NCBI RefSeq assembly: GCF_019134595.1
Contig: NZ_CP077770.1
Location: 3,716,501 to 3,780,500, forward strand
DNA: 64,000 nt
Source of the DNA: Pseudoalteromonas shioyasakiensis
GTDB taxonomy: Bacteria; Pseudomonadota; Gammaproteobacteria; Enterobacterales; Alteromonadaceae
Direction of reading: 5' to 3'
Shown: one piece after another, positions 9,965 through 18,579 of the stretch
How the letters are laid out: the number at the start of each line of letters is the position of its first letter
Numbering within the stretch: the first letter of the stretch is position 1
Position numbers and translations under genes: made by a program
Notes under the pieces: model-generated
Database searches by the model: none
What the model was told of the DNA's origin: nothing
Seen by the model: the letters and a program-made list of their open reading frames with translations, nothing else

Positions 9965-10927
9965 ATGAAGAATTTGAAAGCGTTAGCGCTGCCATTACTT
10001 TTTTCGAGCAGCTTAGCTGTTGCACAAAACCCATTATTTACCGATGTATTTACTGCAGATCCTGCTGCACTTGTTCATAATGACACCGTATACCTTTATA
10101 CAGGCCATGATGAAGCACCTAATAATGACGTGTTTTTTGAAATGCATGACTGGTTAGCCTTTTCATCAACAGATATGGTGAACTGGAAAAAGCACGGCCC
10201 AATCATGAAAGCAACAGACTTTAAATGGGCTAAAGGTGAAGCATGGGCTTCACACATGATTGAGCGTGATGGCACTTTCTACTTCTTTACAACTGTTCGC
10301 CACGATGACACAAAACCTGGCTTTGCAATTGGTGTTGCAACTTCTAAGTCACCAACGGGTCCATTTAAAGACGCGATTGGTCACGCACTGGTTACCGATG
10401 ACATGACCAAGCACACACCAAATGATTGGGACGACATCGACCCGGCTATTTATACAGAAGAAAACGGCGATACTTACATGTTCTTTGGTAACTTAATGCC
10501 AAAATACGTAAAGCTAAGCGACGACTTACTGTCTCTTGATGGTGAAATTAAAACGCTAGACTTACCGAACTTTACCGAAGCGTTATGGGTTCATAAGAAA
10601 AACGAGAATTATTATGTATCGTACGCATGTGAGTTCCCAGAGAAGATCTGTTATGCCATGAGCAAAAGCATTCATGGGCCATGGGAATATAAAGGTATCT
10701 TGAATGAGATCGCAGGTAACAGCGAAACCAACCACCAATCAATTATCGAATACAAAGGTAAAGACTACTTTATTTACCACACTGGTGCCGTACCACCGAT
10801 TGATGGCAAACCAAGTGGCGGGCGTTTTCGCCGTTCAGTGGCGATTGAGCCGCTTTATTACAACGAAGATGGCACACTTAAACGTATTATCATGACCACT
10901 GAAGGTCTAAGTAAACAAGACAAATAA
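9965..10927 (+). CDS. Secreted GH43 family alpha-L-arabinofuranosidase-like enzyme
   Basis: A 320-residue family 43 glycoside hydrolase with a cleavable signal peptide (MKNLKALALPLLFSSSLAVAQ). Catalytic residues expected for the fold are visible: Asp32 in FTADPAAL, Asp159 in DIDPAIY and Glu205 in FTEALWVHK. No extra binding domain is present. It stands alone between a divergent receptor and its own terminator at 10932-10958, so it is probably a single-gene transcript controlled from the shared intergenic region. Compared with the first GH43 of the window it is a different subfamily (TGHDEA and NNDVFFEMHDW segments). Activity on arabinan or arabinoxylan side chains is inferred; a xylosidase role is not excluded. 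Confidence 0.85.
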   Translation: MKNLKALALPLLFSSSLAVAQNPLFTDVFTADPAALVHNDTVYLYTGHDEAPNNDVFFEMHDWLAFSSTDMVNWKKHGPIMKATDFKWAKGEAWASHMIERDGTFYFFTTVRHDDTKPGFAIGVATSKSPTGPFKDAIGHALVTDDMTKHTPNDWDDIDPAIYTEENGDTYMFFGNLMPKYVKLSDDLLSLDGEIKTLDLPNFTEALWVHKKNENYYVSYACEFPEKICYAMSKSIHGPWEYKGILNEIAGNSETNHQSIIEYKGKDYFIYHTGAVPPIDGKPSGGRFRRSVAIEPLYYNEDGTLKRIIMTTEGLSKQDK

Positions 10928-10931
10928 TCTC

Positions 10932-10958
10932 AAAAAGGGCTCTTAAAGAGCCCTTTTT
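10932..10958 (+). terminator. Intrinsic terminator after the GH43 gene
   Basis: A stem of AAAAAGGGCTCTT pairs with AAGAGCCCTTTTT almost without loop and ends in a T-run, starting 5 nt after the stop codon. It would also work on the minus strand because of the A-run on its left side. Confidence 0.9.
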
Positions 10959-11280
10959 AGTGGTCAAATGTAATACAAATAAACAAGTTTACTGGAAAAT
11001 CCTCACTTTCAGATAAGTAAAAAACTTCCCTAAAAGTATAAAAAAAGCGAAAAAAACGCCCAAATTGGCAACTTGAAAAAATTAAAATCACGCTGTACAT
11101 ATTGTAAACCCTGACACTTCATGTTTACATATCAATTACCTTTGCAAAAGTATTTGCACATTTTAAATCGTACTATAAAATTACAATACTACGTTCTTAT
11201 TAGTTTGATATAGGCACGCGGCAATTTTATTGACAACAATCGAATAAAAAATGAATCCCAGTTTCAAGAGGACACATAAA
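10959..11280 (+). promoter_or_regulatory. AT-rich upstream region of the endo-arabinanase gene
   Basis: These 322 bp hold no credible gene. They are strongly AT-rich, and near 11173-11192 there is a TATAAAATTACAATACTAC stretch that partly resembles the TTGTATT-type operator when read on the minus strand. An AGAGGACAC Shine-Dalgarno sits just before the ATG at 11281. The promoter must lie here, but I cannot fix its -35 and -10 boxes. Confidence 0.35.
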
Positions 11281-14200
11281 ATGAAATTAAATAAATTAGC
11301 CATGGTCATAGCCTGCTCTTTGGCTGTTACAGGTTGTGGCAAAGAAGATGGTACTAAGCTTGACACAGCACCAGCGGTTGCCGACCCGCAAAGTGCAAAA
11401 CCGACAGTAAGCAGCAGTGTTGAATACACTGAATCAGGTAGCGTGATGGTTACCAATGTAAGCGTGCACGACCCTTCTGTCGTTAAAGTTGACGACACTT
11501 ATTATATTTTTGGTTCACACCTTGCTGCCGCTAAATCAACTGATCTCTTGAACTGGGAAATGATTTCGAGCCTTTCAGCTAACGCAGCCGTTAATGAAAG
11601 CGCATTATTTGATTACAACTACACAGGTGAAATTGCCGAAGGTATTGAATGGACAGACGGCTTCACAGGAAACTGGGCTGCCGATGTAATTAAAGCGCCA
11701 AATGGTAAATTTTGGTTTTACTATAACCACTGTGCACAAGACAACCCAGATACACCAGATGTTGTTGATGAAGTATGCTGGAACCGCTCTTACCTTGGTT
11801 TAGCTGAAGCTGACAATATCGAAGGTCCGTATACAAACAAAGGTATTTTCTTACGCAGCGGTTATCGCACAGAAGCTGAATTTACAGCTTACCCACTTGA
11901 TAATGGCCAAACAACGTGGAATGGTGCTGTTGATCCTAACGCCATTGACCCTGCAGCTTTCTATGATGCTGACGGCAAACTTTGGATGGTTTACGGCTCA
12001 TACTCTGGCGGTATTTTCGTGCTAGCAATGGACGAAGAAACAGGTATGCCAGAAGCAGGTCAAGGCTATGGTAAAAAGCTAGTTGGTGGTGACTTCCGTG
12101 CAATGGAAGGTGCATTTGCCATGTACAGCCCAGAAAGTGAATACTACTACCTATTCTTCTCAGTTGCTGGTTTTGACCTTAATGGTGGTTACAACATACG
12201 TGTTGCTCGCTCTAAAACACCTGATGGCCCTTACCTAGATAACGCAGGTAATGACATTGCAGCTATCGGCGGCCTAGAGGTCGGCGAAAAACTAATGGGC
12301 GGCTTTGAGTATACGCAAGAACTTGGCGAAACAGCACCAGCATGGGGCTACCAATCACCGGGTCATAATTCTGCTTACTACGATGAAGCGACAGGTCGTC
12401 ATATATTAGTAACGCATACACGTTTCCCACAAACGTCTACTGAGTTCCCAACCATTTCAGAAGCGCACCAAGTTCGCGTACATGAAATGTTCATTAACTC
12501 ATTAGGTTGGCCGATGGCATCACCACAACGCTATGTACCGCTTGAAGGCGACAACATGGTTGTGGCAGATGAACTTTATGGCTATTACAAATTTATCAAC
12601 CATGGCAATGATGTAAATACAGATGCTATTCGCTCAATGCATATTGCTTTAAACGAAGATCACTCAGTAACCGGTGATGATCCAGGTATCTGGTACATGA
12701 TTGATGACTCAAATATTAAACTTGAGTTAGATTCTGGTACTTACTTTGGCGTGGCTAAATGGCAATGGGATGATGCAACTAAAGCAATGGCTGTAACTGT
12801 ATCAGCTACATCAAGCGAAGGCGCTACCATTTGGGCAAGTAAACGTGATGAAATCACAGATACTGCTAATGTGCTGGGCACTGTTCAAGAAGCTCTTGAT
12901 ATTAAAACTGAATTATCAATCGCTGACGAAGGTTATTCACTACCAACGAAAGGTAAAGATGGTGCTGCAATTAACTGGGAAAGTAGTGATGAATACTACA
13001 TCACCAGTGAAGGCTCAGTATTCATTCCAACGCCAGATCGCGGCAATAAAGCGGTTACTTTAACAGCTAATATCTCTTTAAACGGCGAGAGCACGACTAA
13101 AACATTTAATGTAAATCTAGAAGCGCGCCCAGAGTTTAAAAATGCGATTGCACACTATGCATTTGAAGATTCACTCAGTGATGGCTTAGGTAACCTTGAT
13201 GATGCGGGTGTAACAGATAACAACCTGTTAAATGTGGGTGCCGGTACAGCAGCCTACGCTGAAGGGCAAACAGGTAAAGCCTTTAACTTTGATGGTGCAA
13301 CGGGCGTGCGTTTACCTGATGAGTTAGTAACGGGTGATGAGTACACCATTTCGTATTGGTTTAAGCCAACAGTATTGACCAACTTCACGCCTTCATTCTT
13401 CGCTTCAACATCTGATGCACGTTGGATGAGCTTGATTCCGGGTAGTACACACTTTACGTCAACACCAATGCTATGGAGCCGTTATTTAGCTGATGATGGC
13501 ACAGATATGTGGAACCAAATCATTTCTGACTCTCCAGCGGTAATGGATTGGAATCATATTGCAATCACTTATGCAAATGGCACTGCAACCCTTTATCGTG
13601 ATGGTGTGCGTGCAGGTTCTATGCCTCGCCCTGATTTCTTTAGCGCACAAACAGGTAACTTTGCTCTTGGTGTTAACTACGGCTGGGACTTACCTTTCCA
13701 AGGTCAAATTGATGAATTCATCGTCTACGACTACGCGCTAAACGGCCTAGACATCAATGGTGCTGCAATCAATAACCTGACAGATCCGACTAAATTCGAA
13801 AGCTTCATTACTGACGCACTAGATTTAGGCGATGTCTCTGCAGTACGTGAAAGCTTTGAGTTACCGCGTGTAGGTCCATTTGTATCTGGTATTAGCTGGA
13901 CATCAAACAACGAAGAGTACTTAAAACCAGTTAACGGCACAGCTGTTGTTACTCAACCTAGCGCCTCTGCTGGCGACCAAGTAGTGACATTAACTGCAAC
14001 TATTAAGTACAAAGACTTTACTGATACTAAGTCATTCGATGTAACCTTAAAATCACTTGCGCCTGCTGAATACAGCTTTGAAGGTGACCTAAGTGCATTA
14101 AACGGTGCGTATGCAGCGGGTAAACCAACCGGTGGTTTCATTAACAACACTGGTGGTAACGTAACTTTTGTTGACGGTATCATGGGTCAAGCAGTATTCC

Positions 14201-14700
14201 TTGAAGGTTCAGGTGTTCGTCTACCGGATAACTTAATCACGACCAATGACTACTCAGTATCTATGTGGTTAAAACCTGAAACCTTCACTGATTACACTAC
14301 AGCGTTCTTCGCAGGTGCAAGTGCAGGTTCTTGGTTAAGTTATGTGCCATCTATGGCAGGTACAGGCCTAACTCGTTTATGGGCAAATAACGGTGCCTTC
14401 TTCGATACTGCCGAACTAGATAGCCGTATTCCTGCAAAAGAATGGACACATGTTGCATTCACTGTTGATGGTACGAACGGTGATGTGTTGAAGATGTATG
14501 TTAACGGTGAATTACAGCTAGAAACCGATGGCTTCCCGCGTGTATTCACGGTTCCTGGTGAAACAAATGAGTTTGCACTCGGTGTTAACTACTGGGATAC
14601 ACCTTATAACGGTGCTATCGATGAACTGAAAATTTTCAACGGTGCAATTAGCGCTGAAGAAATAAAAGCACTCTTTGATGCAGCTGCTGCACAGGAGTAA
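11281..14700 (+). CDS. Multidomain GH43 endo-alpha-1,5-L-arabinanase lipoprotein with two Ig-like/LamG-like repeats
   Basis: Large surface or periplasmic arabinanase of 1139 residues. The ATG at 11281 has AGAGGAC upstream and gives a lipoprotein signal ending AVTGC; an ATG ten codons earlier is less likely. Catalytic Asp64 (VHDPS), Asp223 (AIDPAAF) and Glu276 (AMEGAFA) mark the GH43 propeller. After it comes the small beta domain typical of the two-domain endo-arabinanases (about 420-515). Next is a duplicated module: Ig-like (about 525-620), concanavalin/LamG-like (about 620-830), Ig-like (about 835-925), LamG-like (about 930-1135). The two LamG copies share phrases such as GVRLPD and FALGVNY, so they arose by internal duplication. 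The lectin-like modules probably hold polymer or cell wall. Confidence 0.88.
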   Translation: MKLNKLAMVIACSLAVTGCGKEDGTKLDTAPAVADPQSAKPTVSSSVEYTESGSVMVTNVSVHDPSVVKVDDTYYIFGSHLAAAKSTDLLNWEMISSLSANAAVNESALFDYNYTGEIAEGIEWTDGFTGNWAADVIKAPNGKFWFYYNHCAQDNPDTPDVVDEVCWNRSYLGLAEADNIEGPYTNKGIFLRSGYRTEAEFTAYPLDNGQTTWNGAVDPNAIDPAAFYDADGKLWMVYGSYSGGIFVLAMDEETGMPEAGQGYGKKLVGGDFRAMEGAFAMYSPESEYYYLFFSVAGFDLNGGYNIRVARSKTPDGPYLDNAGNDIAAIGGLEVGEKLMGGFEYTQELGETAPAWGYQSPGHNSAYYDEATGRHILVTHTRFPQTSTEFPTISEAHQVRVHEMFINSLGWPMASPQRYVPLEGDNMVVADELYGYYKFINHGNDVNTDAIRSMHIALNEDHSVTGDDPGIWYMIDDSNIKLELDSGTYFGVAKWQWDDATKAMAVTVSATSSEGATIWASKRDEITDTANVLGTVQEALDIKTELSIADEGYSLPTKGKDGAAINWESSDEYYITSEGSVFIPTPDRGNKAVTLTANISLNGESTTKTFNVNLEARPEFKNAIAHYAFEDSLSDGLGNLDDAGVTDNNLLNVGAGTAAYAEGQTGKAFNFDGATGVRLPDELVTGDEYTISYWFKPTVLTNFTPSFFASTSDARWMSLIPGSTHFTSTPMLWSRYLADDGTDMWNQIISDSPAVMDWNHIAITYANGTATLYRDGVRAGSMPRPDFFSAQTGNFALGVNYGWDLPFQGQIDEFIVYDYALNGLDINGAAINNLTDPTKFESFITDALDLGDVSAVRESFELPRVGPFVSGISWTSNNEEYLKPVNGTAVVTQPSASAGDQVVTLTATIKYKDFTDTKSFDVTLKSLAPAEYSFEGDLSALNGAYAAGKPTGGFINNTGGNVTFVDGIMGQAVFLEGSGVRLPDNLITTNDYSVSMWLKPETFTDYTTAFFAGASAGSWLSYVPSMAGTGLTRLWANNGAFFDTAELDSRIPAKEWTHVAFTVDGTNGDVLKMYVNGELQLETDGFPRVFTVPGETNEFALGVNYWDTPYNGAIDELKIFNGAISAEEIKALFDAAAAQE

Positions 14701-14743
14701 CAAAGTGAGGTGAGCTGCCTCACCTCAACTATTTGTTGTCTGG

Positions 14744-14771
14744 AAAGGCCGGGTGAAAACCCGGCTTTTTT
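14744..14771 (+). terminator. Intrinsic terminator after the endo-arabinanase
   Basis: Stem GCCGGGT / ACCCGGC around GAAA, followed by TTTTTT. A second perfect hairpin without T-run (TGAGGTGAG / CTCACCTCA, 14706-14727) precedes it directly after the stop codon. Confidence 0.9.
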
Positions 14772-14830
14772 CTAAAGCTTTAGTACCCCTTGCCGATACA
14801 TACATATCATCCACTTTCATCGCTCTCATT

Positions 14831-15250
14831 ATGGCTATTAACTCATTAGCAAATGCGTTAACTATCTCAAACGCAGATACAGCAAGCAGTAATACCAGTT
14901 CAAAAGTAGGCTACAAACTCAGCAGCCAAGAGATGAATAAACTCTCTGGTCGTGAGGTAGAGCCCACTAAAAAAGATGAAATAACCAGCGAACTCCCCGC
15001 GCATATTCGCAAAATGGTTGAGCAACTAGAAAAGCTCAAAGAGCAACTCGAACTTGCCAAAGAGCAATTAGCTAAACTGCAAGCGCTCAAAAACCAAGAA
15101 GATGAAGCTGTAAAAGTGCAAGTTGAAACGCAGACCAAGATGGTTATGGAAATCCAAACGCAAATAATGACTCTTAGCCAATCAATTAGCGACGCGCTTA
15201 AAGAAGCAGGTATCAGCGATCCCGGTGTACTGATGAGTGTGTTGGTATAA
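14831..15250 (+). CDS. Hypothetical small coiled-coil protein
   Basis: I do not recognise this protein. From the ATG at 14831 it is about 139 residues: an N-terminal Ser/Asn/Ala-rich stretch (MAINSLANALTISNADTASS), then a long charged helix rich in E, K, L and Q (about residues 60-115) with heptad-like spacing, suggesting a coiled coil, and a C-terminal ISDALKEAGISDPGVL tail. The open frame reaches back to 14753, but that start lies inside the terminator hairpin, so 14831 is preferred; no clear Shine-Dalgarno precedes either. No signal peptide is obvious with the shorter start. It ends 4 nt from the convergent REC-GGDEF gene. The high Gln/Glu content and terminal position give no clue to its role. 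Confidence 0.55.
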   Translation: MAINSLANALTISNADTASSNTSSKVGYKLSSQEMNKLSGREVEPTKKDEITSELPAHIRKMVEQLEKLKEQLELAKEQLAKLQALKNQEDEAVKVQVETQTKMVMEIQTQIMTLSQSISDALKEAGISDPGVLMSVLV

Positions 15251-15254
15251 AACT

Positions 15255-16205
15255 TTAGGCTTTAGGCTTTAAACAGTATTGATTACGCCCGTTCTTTTTA
15301 GCTTCGTACAGGTTTTCGTCAGCCTTTAAGAAAAGTGTCTTCCAATCTCTTGGAGATTCCGGAACAGTCACCCCACCAATTGAAATAGTTAAATAACCAC
15401 TCGGTGAGTCTTCATGGGGTAAATGCTCTTCGTGCAATAGGTCTATTATTCGTTTTGCCACCAACTGACAACCATCATAGTTAGTGTGTGGAAGGACTAT
15501 GGCAAACTCCTCACCACCCCAACGTGAAATAAAGTCTGTGTCGCGTGCTAATGCTCTTTTGACTGTGTTAGTAACTGATACCAGTGCTGCATCACCTGCC
15601 AAATGGCCATAACGGTCGTTATATTTTTTAAAATAATCAATATCCAGTAATAACACAGAGACTTCGGGTGACTCATGCCTTGCACTCAGTTGATTCATCA
15701 CCACTTCTAAATAGCGTCGATTAAAAACTTTAGTGAGCGAGTCAATCATTGAGGCTTCTTTATGTTGCTCAAGCAAAGCACTGTATTTCAGCTCTTTTTC
15801 TACACGTTTTTGCAGTGTTACTGCACTGTAGGGTTTAGCAATAAAATCATTGCATCCCGCGTCCCAAAATTTATATTCAAAGCTTGTATAATTTTCGCCA
15901 GTTAACATGATTATGGGGGTATGCTCAAACGCAGGAACGCTGCGAATACTCTGACACAGTTCAATCCCATCCATACCTGGCAATCGGTAATCAAGTAAAA
16001 AAAGTGAGACTTTTAAATTAGTGAATTGCTCTAACAATTCCTCGGCAGTTGAGAAGCGCCTGAGATTATACTTAGGTGATAGCACTTTGTTGATAATAGT
16101 AAAATCAAGATCACTGTCTTCAACCAAAACAACATTGCTTTCAAGTGTTGCTTGACTCAGATCCTTTTCAGCTTTTTTTCGTAATAAATTGAGTGAACTA
16201 TCCAT
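15255..16205 (-). CDS. Response regulator with GGDEF diguanylate cyclase output
   Basis: A 316-residue protein with an N-terminal receiver domain (about 25-140) and a C-terminal GGDEF domain (about 150-312). In the receiver, VVLVEDSDLD gives the acidic pocket, LFLLDYRLPGMDG the phosphoacceptor Asp, and FIAKPYS the conserved Lys. The cyclase signature is RWGGEEFAIVLP, and an RxxD inhibitory-site motif (RDTD) sits five residues before it, so product inhibition by c-di-GMP is expected. It should make c-di-GMP in the cytoplasm when phosphorylated. No histidine kinase is adjacent; the gene is alone and convergent with the coiled-coil gene. This WspR-like architecture is common. Confidence 0.92.
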   Translation of the reverse strand: MDSSLNLLRKKAEKDLSQATLESNVVLVEDSDLDFTIINKVLSPKYNLRRFSTAEELLEQFTNLKVSLFLLDYRLPGMDGIELCQSIRSVPAFEHTPIIMLTGENYTSFEYKFWDAGCNDFIAKPYSAVTLQKRVEKELKYSALLEQHKEASMIDSLTKVFNRRYLEVVMNQLSARHESPEVSVLLLDIDYFKKYNDRYGHLAGDAALVSVTNTVKRALARDTDFISRWGGEEFAIVLPHTNYDGCQLVAKRIIDLLHEEHLPHEDSPSGYLTISIGGVTVPESPRDWKTLFLKADENLYEAKKNGRNQYCLKPKA

Positions 16206-16704
16206 ATAAAGTATACCCCTATTGGTTCACCGTTGAGGGTAGTTTGCATTATCGGGATTTTCAAGTGACGACAAATAGCAAGGCTTCCAACTTGTGACTA
16301 ATGACTTTTAGGTTTGGACGGTACTTTCTCCTTGCCAACTTTCTCCTCGCTAACCTCTCTCATAAAACCCCAAAAAGGGTCAAAAACCCAGTAACTATGC
16401 GGGCTCTGAATTATCGAGCACGCAAATACGAAACTTCCTTAGCAGCAAAAACAAGTGTTATTTATGGTCATTGTCGTTACATTTAGTAGCTATTAAAACG
16501 ACTTGTTTTGATCAATAAATCAACAACATAAAATTAACGACCTAATCTACATAGCCACTTTGCGAACTCAATTGCAAAGACCGCTCAAATAAAAAACAAC
16601 ACTTAAATCTCAATAAAACATCTTTACTAGCACTTTATCAGTATAGAAATTAACCAACTCATTCGTATTATGAATTCACCCTATGAACGAAGTGAGGGCG
16701 TCTT
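16206..16704. other. Intergenic region, no gene recognised
   Basis: This 499 bp stretch separates a minus-strand GGDEF gene from a plus-strand DUF4019 gene and must hold both promoters. A 61-codon frame at 16301-16486 has no start signal or recognisable content, so I leave it out. The last 150 bp are AT-rich. AGTGAGGG at about 16689 is the ribosome binding site of the next gene. No repeats or hairpins of note. Confidence 0.5.
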
Positions 16705-17139
16705 ATGCGTCAAATTTTATTACTTTCTGTAAATGGATTTACGCTACAAAAACTGTTTTTACTGGCATCGTTATTAGTGTGCTTTTTTGCCTCTGCTGAA
16801 GAAACAAGCCCTATTTCAACAGCCAGAGCGTGGTTAACCTTGGTAGATTCTGGAGAATACCACGAGAGTTGGAAACAAGCCGATAAAGTCTTTCAAAACA
16901 CCACACCAAAAACTCGCTGGAAAACAGCCTTAGATCAAATACGCGTTCCTTTGGGCCGAGTTATGTCTCGCACTTATTTTGGCACAGCAGAATATAACTC
17001 ATTACCCGGCCTGCCAAATGGTGAGTATATAGTGGTCAAGTTTCAAACCGAGTTTATGAATAAAGAGGCTGTAGTTGAAACGCTCAGCCTTAGCAAAGCC
17101 GCCGATGGCTGGCATCCATTAGGCTATCTGATCGATTAA
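16705..17139 (+). CDS. DUF4019 family exported protein (copy 1)
   Basis: A 144-residue protein with an N-terminal hydrophobic signal segment (LQKLFLLASLLVCFFASAEE) and one DUF4019 domain. Family features seen: a WLTLVDSGEYHESWKQA helix, RVPLGRVMSR in the middle, and the LPGLPNGEYIVVKFQTEFMNKEAVVETLSL strand region. Function of the family is not known; the fold resembles small exported proteins with a beta sheet. A second, clearly homologous gene follows at 17313 after 173 bp, so this is a tandem duplication. Nothing in the neighbourhood suggests a pathway. Confidence 0.8.
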   Translation: MRQILLLSVNGFTLQKLFLLASLLVCFFASAEETSPISTARAWLTLVDSGEYHESWKQADKVFQNTTPKTRWKTALDQIRVPLGRVMSRTYFGTAEYNSLPGLPNGEYIVVKFQTEFMNKEAVVETLSLSKAADGWHPLGYLID

Positions 17140-17312
17140 TTTAGAGCAGCGCAAAGCACCTTGAGCTATGTGCTGTAAGATTTATCGGCAGTCAAAATGC
17201 TTATCTGCGGGAAAATAAACCGCACAATTGATGAATAGTATTTATTGTTCGTCGCCGTAATATAAAAACACTTCAAGACGAATTCAATAAACAACAAGTA
17301 AATGGAATTGCT

Positions 17313-17708
17313 ATGAAAAAAACGCTCTTACTAATCATTTTTTTAAGCTGCTTTTGTGCAAATGCTGAGGAGCTCGAAGTTATTCATCGCGCTAAAAGCT
17401 GGCTTACGTTAATCGACAACGGTCAGTATCAGCAAAGTTGGCAGCAAGCAGACTCATTATTTAAACAAACAATGCCACAAAGCAACTGGAGCAAAGCGTT
17501 AAAACAAGTTCGAGTACCACTTGGCAAGGTAATTTTGCGTGAAAATTTAAGCCTGATGAATTATGACTCTTTACCCGCTCTGCCTGATGGCGAATATGTG
17601 ATCATTCAGTTTCAAAGCCAGTTTATGAATAAAGAGCAGGCCATTGAAACAATTAGCCTCAGCAAAAGTAGTGGCCAGTGGCAACCTATCGGTTATTTTA
17701 TTAATTAG
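17313..17708 (+). CDS. DUF4019 family exported protein (copy 2)
   Basis: A 131-residue paralogue of the gene just upstream. It has its own signal peptide (MKKTLLLIIFLSCFCANAEE) and the same conserved blocks: SWLTLIDNGQYQQSWQQAD, RVPLGKVILR, LPALPDGEYVIIQFQSQFMNKEQAIETISLSK. The two copies share the domain order and most motif residues but differ across the signal peptide and linkers, so the duplication is not recent. It is probably periplasmic and of unknown function. The tandem long-repeat array begins about 20 bp after its stop. Confidence 0.8.
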   Translation: MKKTLLLIIFLSCFCANAEELEVIHRAKSWLTLIDNGQYQQSWQQADSLFKQTMPQSNWSKALKQVRVPLGKVILRENLSLMNYDSLPALPDGEYVIIQFQSQFMNKEQAIETISLSKSSGQWQPIGYFIN

Positions 17709-17726
17709 GAGATTGCAGAGGTTGAG

Positions 17727-18520
17727 ATGGATTATGTTGGGTTTCGCTTCGCTCAAACCAACCTACCCGAAGAATGAGCAGGGCAAGCAATGTGGTAGGC
17801 GTCACGCTTGCTTGGCGCGTCATGAAATCAACACCCTTCGAGCAGACAAACATATCACCAACATACCCCACCGCTCGGCTAAAAACTGACAGCTGAAGGC
17901 TGAAGGCTGACAGCTCCTAAACAACGCGCGAAATAAATTTCACGCCTACAACAACACCTGGGGTTTTATTTGTAATGTAAAGGCATGAGAAGGTTTTGAT
18001 GGATTATGTTGGGTTTCGCTTCGCTCAAACCAACCTACCCGAAGAATGAACAGGCAAGTAATGTGGTAGGCGTCACGCTTGCTTGGCGCGTCATGAAATC
18101 AGCACTCTAAGAGCAGACAAACATATCACCAACATACCCCACCGCTCGGCTAAAAACTGACAGCTCCTAAACAACGCGCGAAATAAATTTCACGCCTACA
18201 ACAAAACGTGGGGTTTTATATGCAATGTAGAGGCATGAGAAGGTTTAGATGGATTATGTTGGGTTTCGCTTCGCTCAAACCAACCTACCCGAAGAATGAG
18301 TAGGGCAAGTAATGTGGTAGGCGTCACGCTTGCTTGGCGCGTCATGAAATCAACACCCTACGAGCCGACAAACATACCACCAACCTACCGCAGGGCAAGT
18401 GATGTGGTAGGCGTCATGCTTGCTTGGCGCGTCATGAAATCAACACCCTTCGAGCAGACAAACATATCACCAACATACCCCACCGCTCGGCTAAAAACTG
18501 ACAGCTGAAGGCTGACAGCT
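17727..18520. repeat. Three tandem long repeats of about 250-270 bp
   Basis: The phrase ATTATGTTGGGTTTCGCTTC starts copies at 17731, 18003 and 18253, giving periods of 272 and 250 bp. Each copy holds GTTGGGTTT...AAACCAAC and CAAGCA...TGCTTG inverted repeats, then a GCTCGGCTAAAAACTGACAG block and, in the first two copies, CGCGCGAAATAAATTTC. Copy 3 contains an extra partial duplication of its middle part (from about 18385). Small insertions of GAAGGCTGA vary in number. Short frames across it (17644-17889, 18296-18508) simply read the repeat. No coding content or attachment site is visible. Confidence 0.85.
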
Positions 18521-18526
18521 ATAAAA

Positions 18527-18553
18527 AAAGCCACTCATAAATGAAGTGGCTTT
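18527..18553 (-). terminator. Intrinsic terminator of the galM-GH43 transcript
   Basis: Stem AAAGCCACT / AGTGGCTTT with a short loop. On the minus strand it ends in a T-run of about eight, lying 27 nt beyond the stop codon of the GH43-ricin gene. Confidence 0.88.
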
Positions 18554-18579
18554 GGTTGAGTCGATTTTTTACTTATAAC

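Noticed and set aside
11181..11498. Minus-strand frame of 105 codons over the endo-arabinanase start
   Set aside because: It is antisense to the lipoprotein signal and catalytic start, which are well supported.
16301..16486. 61-codon frame in the DUF4019 upstream gap
   Set aside because: No ribosome site, no recognisable domain or signal, and it lies in the expected promoter region.
17644..18508. Short frames in the long-repeat region
   Set aside because: They translate the tandem repeats (for example the same GVTLAWRVMKSTP phrase twice) and have no family or ribosome site.
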